Part shown: positions 1 through 9,100 of the stretch, one piece after another
Position numbering within the stretch: the stretch's first letter is position 1
How the letters are laid out: every line of letters starts with the position of its first letter
Source: Caldilineaceae bacterium
GTDB taxonomy: Bacteria; Chloroflexota; Anaerolineae; Caldilineales; Caldilineaceae
NCBI GenBank assembly: GCA_026645575.1
Contig: JAPKMW010000031.1
Location: 1 to 64,000, forward strand
Direction: 5' to 3'
Length of the DNA stretch: 64,000 bases
The notes under the pieces: model-generated
Database searches by the model: none
The model's input: only the letters and a program-made list of their open reading frames with translations
What the model was told of the DNA's origin: nothing
Position numbers and translations under genes: made by a program

Positions 1-66
1 CGCAGATCCTCTTCTTTCAACCCGATTAGTTCGATCACGGCTTGTCAAATTTGACCTCTGGCTCAT
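1..66 (-). CDS. possible N-terminal fragment of a gene leaving the left edge
   Basis: An ATG at 66 on the minus strand opens a frame of 22 codons with no stop before the window edge. An AAGGT stretch lies about 5 nt upstream. It would be the next gene of the sugar transport operon, 71 nt after the permease stop. The 22 residues are polar and basic (MSQRSNLTSRDRTNRV) and identify no family. Too little is visible to assign a function, and a chance open frame is quite possible. Confidence 0.25.
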   Translation of the reverse strand, partial: MSQRSNLTSRDRTNRVERRGSA

Positions 67-74
67 TTGACCTT

Positions 75-130
75 ATTGAGAGATTGAGAGGTTAATACGG
101 AATCTCTTGATCGCTCAATCGCTCAATCTC
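75..130. repeat. short-word inverted repeat after the permease gene
   Basis: Copies of a GAGATTGAG-like word (75-90) face inverted copies of CGCTCAATC (111-130), giving an imperfect hairpin just past the permease stop. It belongs to the same style of gene-end word arrays as 1148-1236, 2788-2870 and 38072-38193. Confidence 0.5.
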
Positions 131-137
131 TGGCTTG

Positions 138-1136
138 TTACTTGCGACGGCGGATAATATCGGCGTACACGGCCAGGATGACAATGGCGCCGGTGACAAC
201 CATCTGCCATTCCTGGGGAACGGAGAGGATGCGCAGACCATTGGTGAGGGTGCTGATAATAAAGGCGCCGATGATGGTGCCGAGAATGGTGCCTTCGCCA
301 CCACTGAGCGAGGTGCCACCAATGACGACCGCCGCAATGGCGTCCAACTCATAGCCGGCGCCCAAGGCGGGTTGGGCCGAGTTAAGGCGGGACGCAATCA
401 AAACCCCGGCCAGACCGCTAAAGGTGCCGCCCAAGGCATAAATCGCCATCTTCCAACCATCAACATTGACACCGGAGAGACGGGTTGCTTCCTCGTTGCT
501 GCCCAAAGCAATATTGTAGCGCCCTAAGACGGTTTTGGTGAGAATAATACTGGCGACAATGGCTGCGGCAAAGAGAATCACCACGGCGTTGGGCAGGGCA
601 AAATTGGGCAAAAAGATTCCCACCACCGAACCCATGGCAATCTGCCCGAAAGCCGGCGTATCATTAAAATAGATCGGCTTAACTTCTGACAGCACCAGCG
701 ACAGCCCACGGGCAATCATCATTGTACCCAAAGTGGCGATAAAGGGTGGAATCTTCATCTTGGCAATGGTGATGCCATTAATAAAACCAACCAATGCACC
801 GGTTGCCAGTCCGGCTAGTACGCCCAGCGGAATCGGCAGCCCCCAGTTGGTGATAACGAGACCGGTCATTACCGCAGAGAGGGTCATCACCGTGCCGACG
901 GAGAGATCAATGCCACCGGTGATGATGATAAAAGTGACGCCCAGGGCCAGGACGCCGTTTACCGCCGTCGCCAGTAAAATACTGCTGACATTGCTAAAGG
1001 TAAAAAAGATGGGCGAGGCCAACGAAAAGACGACAAAAAGCACAATCAGACCGGCAAAGGCCAGGAGCATTTGGGTCGCATTCGAGCGGAAAAGGGAGCC
1101 GCGCTGCGTTGTCGGTTGCGCGAGTTGGGTTGCCAT
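138..1136 (-). CDS. sugar ABC transporter permease (RbsC/BPD_transp_2 family)
   Basis: 332 residues, the usual length for the ribose/galactose-type permeases that form the membrane channel of a periplasmic sugar importer. Roughly eight to ten hydrophobic segments are visible, with the family signature region ALGVTFIIITGGIDLSVG near residue 70 and the loop SNEEATRLSGVN that contacts the ATPase. Translation most likely starts at ATG 1136 (MATQLAQP), preceded by AGGAA; the frame extends upstream only through a word-repeat region. It follows the ATPase gene on the same strand with a 100-nt gap, and is the last complete gene of the LacI-binding protein-ATPase-permease operon. The substrate cannot be read from the sequence. 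Confidence 0.93.
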   Translation of the reverse strand: MATQLAQPTTQRGSLFRSNATQMLLAFAGLIVLFVVFSLASPIFFTFSNVSSILLATAVNGVLALGVTFIIITGGIDLSVGTVMTLSAVMTGLVITNWGLPIPLGVLAGLATGALVGFINGITIAKMKIPPFIATLGTMMIARGLSLVLSEVKPIYFNDTPAFGQIAMGSVVGIFLPNFALPNAVVILFAAAIVASIILTKTVLGRYNIALGSNEEATRLSGVNVDGWKMAIYALGGTFSGLAGVLIASRLNSAQPALGAGYELDAIAAVVIGGTSLSGGEGTILGTIIGAFIISTLTNGLRILSVPQEWQMVVTGAIVILAVYADIIRRRK

Positions 1137-1147
1137 AAGGTGTAGTT

Positions 1148-1236
1148 CCTGTAATACAGTAATACAGTAAGACAGTAAGGCAGTAGGGCAGTACGAACCA
1201 CCCACTGTGTTACTGTCTCACTGTCTCACTGATTCA
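1148..1236. repeat. CAGT-word inverted repeat between ATPase and permease genes
   Basis: A run of ACAGTAAT/ACAGTAAG words (1148-1192) is answered by inverted TTACTGTCTCACTG words (1205-1230), forming a long imperfect stem in the gap between two co-transcribed genes. It could attenuate or stabilise the operon mRNA; that is inference. Confidence 0.55.
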
Positions 1237-2754
1237 CTAATTCTTGCTCACAATGCCGCCCCGCTGGGTGGCGTACTTCATAATGGTTTCCTGGGTCGCC
1301 TCGGCAGCGCTCAGTTCGCCGGTAATGCGCCCTTCACACATGACAATGATGCGGTGACTCATGCGCAGAATTTCGGGCAGTTCGGAGGAGATCATAATGA
1401 TTGACTTGCCCTGGTGCGCCAGATCATTCAATAATTTATAAATTTCGCTCTTGGCGCCCACGTCGATGCCACGGGTTGGTTCATCAAAGATCAAAATATC
1501 GGTGTCCGCTGTTAACCACTTACCAATGACGACCTTCTGTTGATTGCCCCCCGAAAGATTGCGCACCCGCTGTTGAATGGTCGGCGTCTTGATTGCCAGG
1601 GTCTCGACATATTGCTGCGCCGTGCTACGGGTCTTGCTACGGTTGACCCAACCCAAGCGCCCAAAAAATTTCTTGAAGGCCGCTAAGACGACATTGCTCT
1701 CAACATCCATGCCCAGCGCCAGTCCGTAACGCTTGCGATCTTCGGAGAGATAGCCAATGCCATAACGCACCGCATCGCGCGGCGTCTTGATCTGCACCCG
1801 CCGGCCTTGGACATAAATTTCGCCAGTATCAATGCGATCCGCACCAAAGACCGCACGGGCCACCTCTGTGCGCCCGGCGCCCATCAGCCCCGCAAAGCCT
1901 AAAATTTCCCCCTTTTTCAGGGTAAAGTTAATGTCCTTGAGAACACCAGCGCGGTTTACCCCTTTGACTTCCAACACCGTCTCCTGGTTGGCTGTTGCCG
2001 GCACTTCGGGGGCCGATTCGTAAATGGTGCGGCCCACCATCATGCTAATAATTTGGTCGATGGTGACCTCTTGGGCGCCCACGGTGTTAATGTAGCGGCC
2101 ATCGCGCATAATCGTAATTCGATCACAGATGCGCTTGATTTCTTCCAATCGATGGGAGATATAGACAATGCCAACGCCCCGTTCCCGCAACTGGTTGATC
2201 ATACGGAAGAGTTCATCAATCTCGGCTTCCGTCAAGGCTGCGGTTGGTTCGTCCATGATCAAGACTGCCGAGTTATAGGAGAGCGCCTTGGCAATCTCCA
2301 CCATCTGTTGCTTGGCAACGGTTAGATCGGCCACCTTGGTGCGAGGGTCCAGGTTAAGATGCATGGATTGAAATAATTGCTCGGTCTGGGCGTTGAGCGC
2401 CCCTTCATTGAGCCAGAAACGCACCCCTCGCCGTGGCTCCCGGCCAATAAAAACATTTTGCGCCAGGGTGAGATGGGGCATCAGGTTGAGTTCTTGGTGG
2501 ATCATGCTAATGCCCAGAGCTTGGGCGGCACGGGGGCCGGCAATGGTCACTTCCTTGCCCTTGTACAAAATCCGGCCGGCGTCGGGCGCATAGATGCCGG
2601 CTAACACCTTCATCATTGTCGATTTGCCTGCCCCATTTTCACCCAAGAGCGCATGAACCTCGCCGGCGCGCAATTCAAAACGACATTGATTCAGGGCGTG
2701 AACACCGGGAAAGGATTTCTCGATCCCTTCCATGGAGACCAGGATGTCGGCCAT
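1237..2754 (-). CDS. sugar ABC transporter ATP-binding protein (RbsA/MglA type)
   Basis: 505 residues with two fused nucleotide-binding domains, the standard architecture of ribose/galactose importer ATPases. The first domain shows Walker [10 protein letters not shown], signature [15 protein letters not shown] and Walker [11 protein letters not shown]; the second has the usual degenerate Walker A (GLMGAGRTE), signature [15 protein letters not shown] and Walker [15 protein letters not shown] 2754 is preferred because AAAGGATCTGCT lies directly upstream; the frame before it is repeat-derived. It energises the permease encoded downstream (138-1136) and works with the binding protein upstream (2872-3876). 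Confidence 0.95.
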   Translation of the reverse strand: MADILVSMEGIEKSFPGVHALNQCRFELRAGEVHALLGENGAGKSTMMKVLAGIYAPDAGRILYKGKEVTIAGPRAAQALGISMIHQELNLMPHLTLAQNVFIGREPRRGVRFWLNEGALNAQTEQLFQSMHLNLDPRTKVADLTVAKQQMVEIAKALSYNSAVLIMDEPTAALTEAEIDELFRMINQLRERGVGIVYISHRLEEIKRICDRITIMRDGRYINTVGAQEVTIDQIISMMVGRTIYESAPEVPATANQETVLEVKGVNRAGVLKDINFTLKKGEILGFAGLMGAGRTEVARAVFGADRIDTGEIYVQGRRVQIKTPRDAVRYGIGYLSEDRKRYGLALGMDVESNVVLAAFKKFFGRLGWVNRSKTRSTAQQYVETLAIKTPTIQQRVRNLSGGNQQKVVIGKWLTADTDILIFDEPTRGIDVGAKSEIYKLLNDLAHQGKSIIMISSELPEILRMSHRIIVMCEGRITGELSAAEATQETIMKYATQRGGIVSKN

Positions 2755-2787
2755 AGCAGATCCTTTGTGTAAGCAATCCCATATGAG

Positions 2788-2870
2788 GCGTGCAGCGTGT
2801 TGCGTATTGCGTGAACCGTTAACAATCACGAATCACAGATCGCGTAACACGCAGCACGCAGCACTGATTC
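2788..2870. repeat. GCGTG/CACGC word inverted repeat
   Basis: GCGTGCAGCGTGTTGCGTA-type words (2788-2813) are mirrored by GTAACACGCAGCACGC words (2843-2862), with ATCACGAATCA words between. It sits between the binding-protein stop and the ATPase start inside the operon and should fold into a long imperfect hairpin, which could lower downstream expression relative to the binding protein. Confidence 0.55.
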
Positions 2871-2871
2871 A

Positions 2872-3876
2872 CTATTCGTACAACAACGGCTTAATCTCTT
2901 CCGAATCAATATTCGTGGCGTCGTACCAGAAGAAGCCGGTATCGGTCACTTTGTCCAGGGTTTCGCCCTTGATTGCCTTGACAGCGGATTCGACGCATTT
3001 GTAGCCAATGCCGACCGGGTTCTGGGTAATGGCCCCAGCTTCGACCCCACTGCGGACGGCGTCCATCTGCTGCTTGCCGGCATCATAGCCGATCACCACG
3101 ATCTTGCCCTCCATGCCCAATTCTTTGACGGCATTCAACACACCGATGATCGAACCTTCGTTGGCGCCGAAGAAGCCCTTCAGATTGGGGTTGGCTTGGA
3201 TAATCGCCTTGGCCAGATCGGTGGACTTCAGTTGATCGCCGGCGCCGTATTGAATATCGACAATCTTGACATTGGGGTGCGCTTCGGTCATACGGTTGAC
3301 AAAGCCATCGCGGCGGTCGATACCGGTGCGGCTGGTCTGGTCGTGAACGATGACGGCCACTTCGCCTTCATCGCCGATCAATTCCGCCATTTTGTCCGCG
3401 GCCACGCCGGCAGCGGCAATATTGTCGGTGGCGGCGGTGGTGACGGGAATGTCGCTATCGACACCAGAGTCAAAGCCGATGACCGGGATGTTAGCAGCCT
3501 TGGCCTTTTCCAACAACGGCACAACGGCCTTGCTGTCAAGCGCTGCCAGACAGATGGCGGCGGGGTTCTTGTCGAGGGCGGTCTGGAGCATTTCGATCTG
3601 CTTATCGACCATGGCCTCGGTCTCCGGCCCTTCAAAGGTGATGTCCACATTGAACTCGGTGGCAGCCTGTTCGGCGCCGGCCTTCACGGCCTGCCAGAAC
3701 TGGTGTTGGAAGCCCTTGGAAATGATCGGAATATAGGGCTTTGCATCGGCGGCGGGGGCGGCGCCGGCATCAGCCGCCGGGGCCGCCGGTTGGGCGGCGG
3801 GGACGGCACAGCCTGCGACCACGGCGGCGATCACCACCAGGATCCACAAGGCATTGAGCAGGTTCTTCATCTTCAT
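2872..3876 (-). CDS. sugar-binding lipoprotein of an ABC importer (RbsB-like)
   Basis: 334 residues. The N-terminus is a lipoprotein signal: basic start, hydrophobic core WILVVIAAVVAGC and lipobox Cys at about residue 23, followed by an Ala/Pro-rich linker, so the protein is expected to be membrane-tethered. The mature part has the periplasmic-binding-protein type I fold typical of pentose/hexose binders: FQHQFWQAVKAGAEQAA, KAANIPVIGFDSGV and FFGANEGSIIGVLNAVKELG. Start ATG 3876 has GGAGAA upstream. Located between the LacI-type regulator and the ATPase on the same strand, it delivers substrate to the permease/ATPase pair. Resemblance is to ribose/allose/fructose binders, but the ligand is unknown. 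Confidence 0.93.
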   Translation of the reverse strand: MKMKNLLNALWILVVIAAVVAGCAVPAAQPAAPAADAGAAPAADAKPYIPIISKGFQHQFWQAVKAGAEQAATEFNVDITFEGPETEAMVDKQIEMLQTALDKNPAAICLAALDSKAVVPLLEKAKAANIPVIGFDSGVDSDIPVTTAATDNIAAAGVAADKMAELIGDEGEVAVIVHDQTSRTGIDRRDGFVNRMTEAHPNVKIVDIQYGAGDQLKSTDLAKAIIQANPNLKGFFGANEGSIIGVLNAVKELGMEGKIVVIGYDAGKQQMDAVRSGVEAGAITQNPVGIGYKCVESAVKAIKGETLDKVTDTGFFWYDATNIDSEEIKPLLYE

Positions 3877-3926
3877 GACAATTCTCCTTATATAAAATTT
3901 TTATTGTTAAGCTCCAGATGGAGCGC

Positions 3927-5000
3927 TTAACCAAGCTGGGCAACCGCCGGCCGACGAACAATAAAGCTCGCCGGCCAGGGTACATGATCGGCGCAGGACT
4001 GGCGAATATGGATGGTCGGTTGAAGGACGATTTCCTCAATCGGGCGGTCGGGGTCGGCAATACGCGCCAACAACAGTTCGGCTGCACATTTGCCCATGGC
4101 GTAAACCGGTTGGGCCACCACGGTCAAGGCCGGTTTGACCACAAACATCCACTCCATTTCATCAAAGGCGGCTAAGGCAATCTCTTCAGGAATCCGCAAA
4201 TTGTGTTCATGAACGGCCTTCAAAGCGCCAATGGTCAGCAGATTGTTACCCAAAAAGAGGGCAGTGGGTGGCTGCGGCAGGGCCAATAACTCATTGACCA
4301 ACCGATAGCCCGTGGCAATGGTGGGCAAGCCTGAACGCAGGAGCGCCGCTTCGAGGGGAATATCGTGCAATTGTAAAGCGCGTAGATAACCGTCGCGGCG
4401 TTCATGGCCGGTGGTTGCAATGGGGGTTCCCACCACCGCCCCAATCCGGCGATGACCATCGGCAATTAAATGGCTGACAATTTCACAGGCGGCGTTCATG
4501 TTATCCACCACAACCGTGTCCACCGGCAGGTCATGGACTCGTCGATCAATGGCCACCACCGGAATACCCACATGCGCCAGGCGTTGGCAAGAGGTCGCCG
4601 TTTCCTGGGTCGGCGAGATGACCACGCCAGCCACCTTTTCGGCAATCATCAAATCAATATAGAGTGCTTCCTTGTCCGGGTCTTCGTCGGCGTTACAGAG
4701 AACCAAGGTGTATTGATGTTGATAAGCAATATCCTCAATGGCCCGGACAATGGCGGTAAAAAATGGATTTTGAATATCGGAAATAATCAACCCTAGCACG
4801 TGCGAACGCTGGATCCGCAAACTGCGCGCGAGCCGACTAGGCCGAAAGCTCAATTCATCCACCGCAGCTAACACCCGCTGCCGCACTTCGTCGCTGACAT
4901 GAGGCTTGTCGGCCAAGACGCGGGAAACCGAAGCCGTTGAAACACCGGCACGACGCGCGACATCAGCTAACTTGGCAGGCGTTGGTTGTGTTGTACTCAT
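3927..5000 (-). CDS. LacI-family transcriptional regulator of the sugar operon
   Basis: 357 residues from ATG 5000 (four codons may be added from an ATG at 5012). Residues about 10-60 form the LacI helix-turn-helix and hinge (KLADVARRAGVSTASVSRVL), and the rest is the sugar-binding effector domain (LGLIISDIQNPFFTAIVRAI, FLGNNLLTIGALKAVHEH, AAFDEMEW). It is the first gene of the minus-strand transport operon, 50 nt ahead of the binding protein. Two identical palindromes overlap its promoter (5025-5072), so it very likely represses itself and the transporter until inducer binds. Confidence 0.93.
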   Translation of the reverse strand: MSTTQPTPAKLADVARRAGVSTASVSRVLADKPHVSDEVRQRVLAAVDELSFRPSRLARSLRIQRSHVLGLIISDIQNPFFTAIVRAIEDIAYQHQYTLVLCNADEDPDKEALYIDLMIAEKVAGVVISPTQETATSCQRLAHVGIPVVAIDRRVHDLPVDTVVVDNMNAACEIVSHLIADGHRRIGAVVGTPIATTGHERRDGYLRALQLHDIPLEAALLRSGLPTIATGYRLVNELLALPQPPTALFLGNNLLTIGALKAVHEHNLRIPEEIALAAFDEMEWMFVVKPALTVVAQPVYAMGKCAAELLLARIADPDRPIEEIVLQPTIHIRQSCADHVPWPASFIVRRPAVAQLG

Positions 5001-5024
5001 TGCGTAACTCAAAAATAGGGAAGC

Positions 5025-5072
5025 TGTAATCGATTACAACTTATTGTAATCGATTACAAACATGCCTGTCAA
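5025..5072 (-). promoter_or_regulatory. sugar operon promoter with two LacI-type operators
   Basis: TGTAATCGATTACA occurs twice, at 5045-5058 and 5025-5038, exactly 20 bp apart so both lie on one face of the helix. On the minus strand a TTGACA -35 (5067-5072) and TACAAT -10 (5043-5048) are separated by 18 bp. The first operator covers spacer and -10, the second the expected start site. CG-centred palindromes are typical LacI-family operators. Binding by the adjacent LacI protein is inferred. Confidence 0.85.
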
Positions 5073-5194
5073 AAATTGATTTGCAAAAATTTCATTAATT
5101 GATTGATTGCGCGCGCGCTCGACGACTCTTCCAGACAATCCGCCGTGTCCGTGGTCGGTTGTTGGCCTTGCGCCGGCCATGATAAAGTGGGTTC

Positions 5195-6778
5195 TTAGGG
5201 TTTTCGTTGCATCAAGTAAGCGACCGCATTCAGCCCACGGTAGGTGGCAACAATGCTGTACTGTTCTTGCAACTGGTTTAAGATCAGGGCGTCATCCGTT
5301 TTGTACACTCGGCCCAAAATAAGCCAGAAGCGTTCTGGTTGCCTGCCAAATGCCTGCCAAATGGCGGCGATATGTTCGGGGGCAGGGTGATCGCGCAGTG
5401 ACCTGCTATAGAAGACTGGCGCTTCTGCACATCCGGGTTGAAGGGTAGTGCGACACGCCGGATTCTGTTCCGATAACAAGTTATGTTTTTCCAAACCGGC
5501 AAGGCGCAAGTAATAGCTAAAGGTAAAGATAGCCCCTTCGTAGACATAAGTCGGCTCTGTTGGTGAACGTTGTTGAAGCCAGCTCTGAACGACACGCCCC
5601 ATATCCTCGCGCGCCTCGGGTGGACGCTCTTGTCCGAGTACGGTAGGATAAAAGGGCGAGTGGGGAGATGCCGCCCAGGCCAGACCAATGTATAGTATCA
5701 GAAAGACAATGACAGGCGTTGTTCGCAAACGACGCCCCAGGAACGTAACGATGGCGCCGCCGGTGAGGGCAAAGAGCGGCGCCAAAATTGAACTATAACG
5801 ACCGCCCCAGACGCCATACGCATAGGCGCCGCTCTGTACTGCCACATAATAGACAAGCAGGAGAAGCCAAAACCATAGCACAATCCGCTTGGCTGACCAG
5901 GTGATCGGGATTAGGAAGAAGTACGCACAAGCCAGTAAAAAGATTATTAACCAAAGTTGTCCCAGCCACTGTGTCCAGCCAGGAAGTGCTTCCTGCGGGC
6001 CAGAGTTAATCCACAGGGTCAGCATCGTATCGCGTAGATGAACAAAGCTATGGTTGAACGATAAGATCTGCGCCAGGGAAAGCGCGGGCCGGCCGGGCAT
6101 ATTCGTGAATTGATCCCATAAGAAAGTAAGGACGAGGGGAACGAGGAGAAGCAGGCTCACAAAGGAGACGACAATCTGTTGATAGAGCGCGCGGTAGCGG
6201 CGGTGATATAGATTTTCGACCAACGTGGCGCCAGAGAGCGTAACAACAACAAGCAGTGCGCCATAATGGCTATAGATGCTGAGAACCGCCCAAGCTGTAA
6301 AGACAAACCAGATACGCCAATCCGTCCGTTGAAAGGTGCGACTAAGACAAAGAATCGTCCAGGCTAGGGTACAAAAAAGCAAGGCATATTCAGCCGTTTC
6401 TTGCGCATAATGCACGGCCACAGGCATCGTAGCAATGAGGGCGCCCACTGCAATCAGACCGAGTTCATTTAGCTCACGCTTGGCCCACACCAGTAACGCC
6501 GCGATCCCACTGATACTGAGCGCAACGGATAGGAAGCGCAACCAAATGGGTGTCATGTCCAGCATCACCCATAGGTGAAGCAGATAGGTATAGAGCGGTG
6601 GTTGAAACGTAAATTTAACGGCGCGTGGTAATTCGGCGAAAGTGAGTTCGGCTGACCAAAATTCAAATGCCTCATCAAGCCACAATGCACGAGCATCTAG
6701 CGTCCACATACGCAGGGCAAAGGCAACAAGTAATAGCAGTAAGCTCAGGGAACGCTGATGATTCTTCGACCAGTGCAT
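5195..6778 (-). CDS. GT-C type membrane glycosyltransferase (family 39-like)
   Basis: About 527 residues with around eleven to thirteen hydrophobic segments. Just after the first membrane segment is LDARALWLDEAFEFW, matching the acidic Asp-Glu motif in the first extracellular loop of PMT/ArnT-like glycosyltransferases that use polyprenyl-phosphate sugars. The C-terminal 150 residues form a soluble domain. ATG 6778 is chosen since GGAG lies 7 nt upstream; a TTG two codons earlier is possible. It stands alone, 184 nt past the LacI start and 32 nt after the dehydrogenase gene on the same strand. Acceptor and donor are unknown. Confidence 0.8.
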   Translation of the reverse strand: MHWSKNHQRSLSLLLLLVAFALRMWTLDARALWLDEAFEFWSAELTFAELPRAVKFTFQPPLYTYLLHLWVMLDMTPIWLRFLSVALSISGIAALLVWAKRELNELGLIAVGALIATMPVAVHYAQETAEYALLFCTLAWTILCLSRTFQRTDWRIWFVFTAWAVLSIYSHYGALLVVVTLSGATLVENLYHRRYRALYQQIVVSFVSLLLLVPLVLTFLWDQFTNMPGRPALSLAQILSFNHSFVHLRDTMLTLWINSGPQEALPGWTQWLGQLWLIIFLLACAYFFLIPITWSAKRIVLWFWLLLLVYYVAVQSGAYAYGVWGGRYSSILAPLFALTGGAIVTFLGRRLRTTPVIVFLILYIGLAWAASPHSPFYPTVLGQERPPEAREDMGRVVQSWLQQRSPTEPTYVYEGAIFTFSYYLRLAGLEKHNLLSEQNPACRTTLQPGCAEAPVFYSRSLRDHPAPEHIAAIWQAFGRQPERFWLILGRVYKTDDALILNQLQEQYSIVATYRGLNAVAYLMQRKP

Positions 6779-6810
6779 AGACAAACTCCATCAATAAATC
6801 CAATCCAGGT

Positions 6811-7893
6811 TTATGTCAACGTTAGCACACTACGGGCTACCTCCCCTTTGCTCAGCGCCGCAAAGGCGTCGTTGACCTGCTCCAGCGGATAGACCCGTGT
6901 CACCAACTCGTCCAGTTTCAATTTGCCGGACTTGTACAGACCCAGCAACCGGGGAAAGTCTACCCGTGGCCGACAGGAGCCATACATAGAGCCGATGACC
7001 ATTTTCTCCGGCATCAACATGCGTGCATCAAAATCGACGGCGGTGTTGTGAGGCGCATGGCCGACAAAGACCGTGACGCCCCGCTTGCGCGTGCAGAGGA
7101 TCGCCTGGCGAAAGGGTTCACCAATCATACCGATGGCTTCAAAGGCGTAATGGGCGCCGGGGCCGCCGGTGATCGCCTGAATGGCGGCAACGGCGTCTTC
7201 TCTGGCCGAGTTAACGGTGTGGGTGGCGCCAAATTGTTTGGCTAGTGCCAACTTGTTGTCGAGAATATCGACGGCGATGATCGGTTCCGCCCCGGCAATC
7301 GCTGCGCCTTGGATCACATTCAACCCCACGCCGCCGCAGCCAAAGACCGCCACCGACTTACCCGGTCGCACATTGGCGGTGTTGAGCGCGGCGCCCACGC
7401 CGGTCATCACGCCACAGCCAACCAGGGCGGCCTGTGGCAACGGAATCTCTTTATCAATGGCAATCACAACATCACCCGGCACAATCGTCTCCGTACTAAA
7501 GGTGCCGAGGCCGAGCATTTTGTTCATCGTGCGGTCGCTACCGGTAAAGCGAGGCAGGGCGCGCAGGTCTGGGGTTTCATCACAAAGGTTCGGATAGCCA
7601 CTCTGACACATCTCACAAAGGCCACAGTTGCGCTTCCAGGACAGCACTACATGGTCACCCTTGCGCACATGGCCTACCTTCTCGCCCACTTCTTCGACGA
7701 CGCCGGCGCCCTCATGGCCCAAGATGGTGGGCACGGGAATATGGGGCCAGTCGCCTTTGATCACATGCCAGTCCGAGTGGCAAACCCCACTCGCCACCAG
7801 CCGCACCCGCACCTGATCGGGCAGAATGTCGGGTAAGGAGAAGTCTTCAATTTGTAACGGCGTTTTGATGTCGTAGAGAACGGCAGCTTTCAT
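6811..7893 (-). CDS. zinc-dependent alcohol dehydrogenase (MDR superfamily)
   Basis: 360 residues. Catalytic zinc ligands are in GVCHSDWHV and GHEGAGVVEEVG, the structural zinc cysteines in CGLCEMCQSGYPNLC, and the NAD-binding Rossmann motif in GCGGVGLNVIQGAAIAGA. Overall pattern is closest to class III/NDMA-type long-chain alcohol dehydrogenases. The start has a strong AGGAGG 5 nt upstream. It reads with the lactonase and SDR genes further upstream but is separated from them by structured repeats. A role in oxidising a sugar-derived alcohol or an aldehyde adduct is a guess from context. Confidence 0.9.
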   Translation of the reverse strand: MKAAVLYDIKTPLQIEDFSLPDILPDQVRVRLVASGVCHSDWHVIKGDWPHIPVPTILGHEGAGVVEEVGEKVGHVRKGDHVVLSWKRNCGLCEMCQSGYPNLCDETPDLRALPRFTGSDRTMNKMLGLGTFSTETIVPGDVVIAIDKEIPLPQAALVGCGVMTGVGAALNTANVRPGKSVAVFGCGGVGLNVIQGAAIAGAEPIIAVDILDNKLALAKQFGATHTVNSAREDAVAAIQAITGGPGAHYAFEAIGMIGEPFRQAILCTRKRGVTVFVGHAPHNTAVDFDARMLMPEKMVIGSMYGSCRPRVDFPRLLGLYKSGKLKLDELVTRVYPLEQVNDAFAALSKGEVARSVLTLT

Positions 7894-7900
7894 GGTTCCT

Positions 7901-8041
7901 CCTAAATTCAGGCGTCCCTACAGGACGAAAAGCATAATCAACAAACACCAAGGTAAACCACCCGTCCCGTAGGGACGCCTGAGTTTAGGGGAAGGAAAAA
8001 GAGTGAACCTAGCCTAAACTCAAGCGTCCCTATGGGACGAA
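7901..8041. repeat. three copies of the GTCCC-NNN-GGGAC element
   Basis: Copies at 7901-7929, 7963-7989 and 8013-8041. Each has a small palindrome (GTCCC, 3 variable bases, GGGAC) next to a conserved CTGAGTTTAG arm. The second and third face each other, making a larger inverted pair between the lactonase and dehydrogenase genes. Confidence 0.85.
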
Positions 8042-8072
8042 AAACAGCATTATGATGGTAACGCGGTAATAG

Positions 8073-8927
8073 TTATAAGCGGTAGAAGGCAACGGCGTTG
8101 TCATGGAAGAGCCGACGCAATTCGCTATCGGAAGAGCTGCTCACTGCCCACTGTAGCGTCTCGACCCAGCGGGGGTATTCGGTGGCTTGATAGGCGACGG
8201 GCCAGTCGCCGCCGTAGATCACCCGGTCAAAGCCAAAGCAACTGATCACATGGTCGATATAGGGTTTCAGGTCATCTCGCGTCCAATGTTGGTGATCGGC
8301 CTCCGTCACCAGGCCAGAAACTTTACACCAGACGTTGGGGAAAGATGCCAGCGTTTTCATCTCGGCACGCCAGGGATCGAGCAAATGGTTTTTAATATCC
8401 GGTTTGCCGATATGATCGAGGATGAATTGCACGTTGGGACATTGCGCCACCAACTTGATCGTATTCGCCAGTTGAATGTGCGAAATACAAATATCAAAAC
8501 TCAAACCATAATTCGCCAACAGTTGGACACCTTTGACAAAATCGGGGCGCAGACAAAATTGGATGTCCGGCTCAAACTGAATGATACGCCGAATCCCTTT
8601 GACCAGCGGATTGGCTGCCAACGGTTGTTCAACATCCGCTTTGGCGGCGTCCCCTTTTTCCAACGGCGCCCACGGCACCATGCCCTGAATCCGTGGATCT
8701 TGCGCCGCCAGGCTGGTGATCCAGGCGGCTTCTTCTTGAAACTGAGAAAAGTCCACCTCGCATTGCAAAAAGACCATCTTCTCCACCTGCACCGGGCCGC
8801 AATGTTGATTATAGTCGGCCAACAGATAGGGTTTGTTGAGCAACGGAACGTTATCCAACCAGGGGTAACGCAAGAAACCAGGATCCCACAAATGGAGATG
8901 CGTGTCAATAATCGGAAAAGGAAGCAT
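8073..8927 (-). CDS. amidohydrolase-2 family sugar lactonase-like protein
   Basis: 284 residues, a TIM-barrel metal-independent or mononuclear-metal hydrolase of the COG3618 type that includes L-fuconolactonase and L-rhamnonolactonase. Visible landmarks are the N-terminal IIDTHLHLWDP, the mid-barrel QFILDHIGKP, and the C-terminal FDRVIYGGDWPV with the conserved Asp. GAGGAG lies upstream of ATG 8927. An SDR dehydrogenase (9101-9913) is the upstream neighbour; dehydrogenase plus lactonase is the usual order in oxidative L-fucose, L-rhamnose or arabinose pathways, so the pair probably turns a sugar into its aldonic acid. The actual sugar is not shown by sequence. Confidence 0.82.
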   Translation of the reverse strand: MLPFPIIDTHLHLWDPGFLRYPWLDNVPLLNKPYLLADYNQHCGPVQVEKMVFLQCEVDFSQFQEEAAWITSLAAQDPRIQGMVPWAPLEKGDAAKADVEQPLAANPLVKGIRRIIQFEPDIQFCLRPDFVKGVQLLANYGLSFDICISHIQLANTIKLVAQCPNVQFILDHIGKPDIKNHLLDPWRAEMKTLASFPNVWCKVSGLVTEADHQHWTRDDLKPYIDHVISCFGFDRVIYGGDWPVAYQATEYPRWVETLQWAVSSSSDSELRRLFHDNAVAFYRL

Positions 8928-8956
8928 AAAAATCTCCTCGTCACAATCTCTCTACC

Positions 8957-9088
8957 CGTCCCATCGGGACGGCTGAGTTTAGGAAAGAACACCTCGTCGC
9001 CGCACCCGTCCCATCGGGACGGGTGAGTTTAGGGTGGAATCCGTTATGTTGTTCCCATCCCTAAACTCAAGCGTCCCTACGGGACGAA
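8957..9088. repeat. three copies of the GTCCC-NNN-GGGAC element
   Basis: Copies at 8957-8983, 9006-9033 and 9061-9088. The first two carry ATC in the variable centre (GTCCCATCGGGAC), the third TAC in opposite orientation. They fill the gap between the SDR stop and lactonase start. Confidence 0.85.
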
Positions 9089-9100
9089 ACGACCACGCAA

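Noticed and set aside
3196..3930. 244-codon plus-strand frame opposite the binding protein
   Set aside because: Antisense shadow of a gene with a clear lipoprotein signal and binding-protein motifs.
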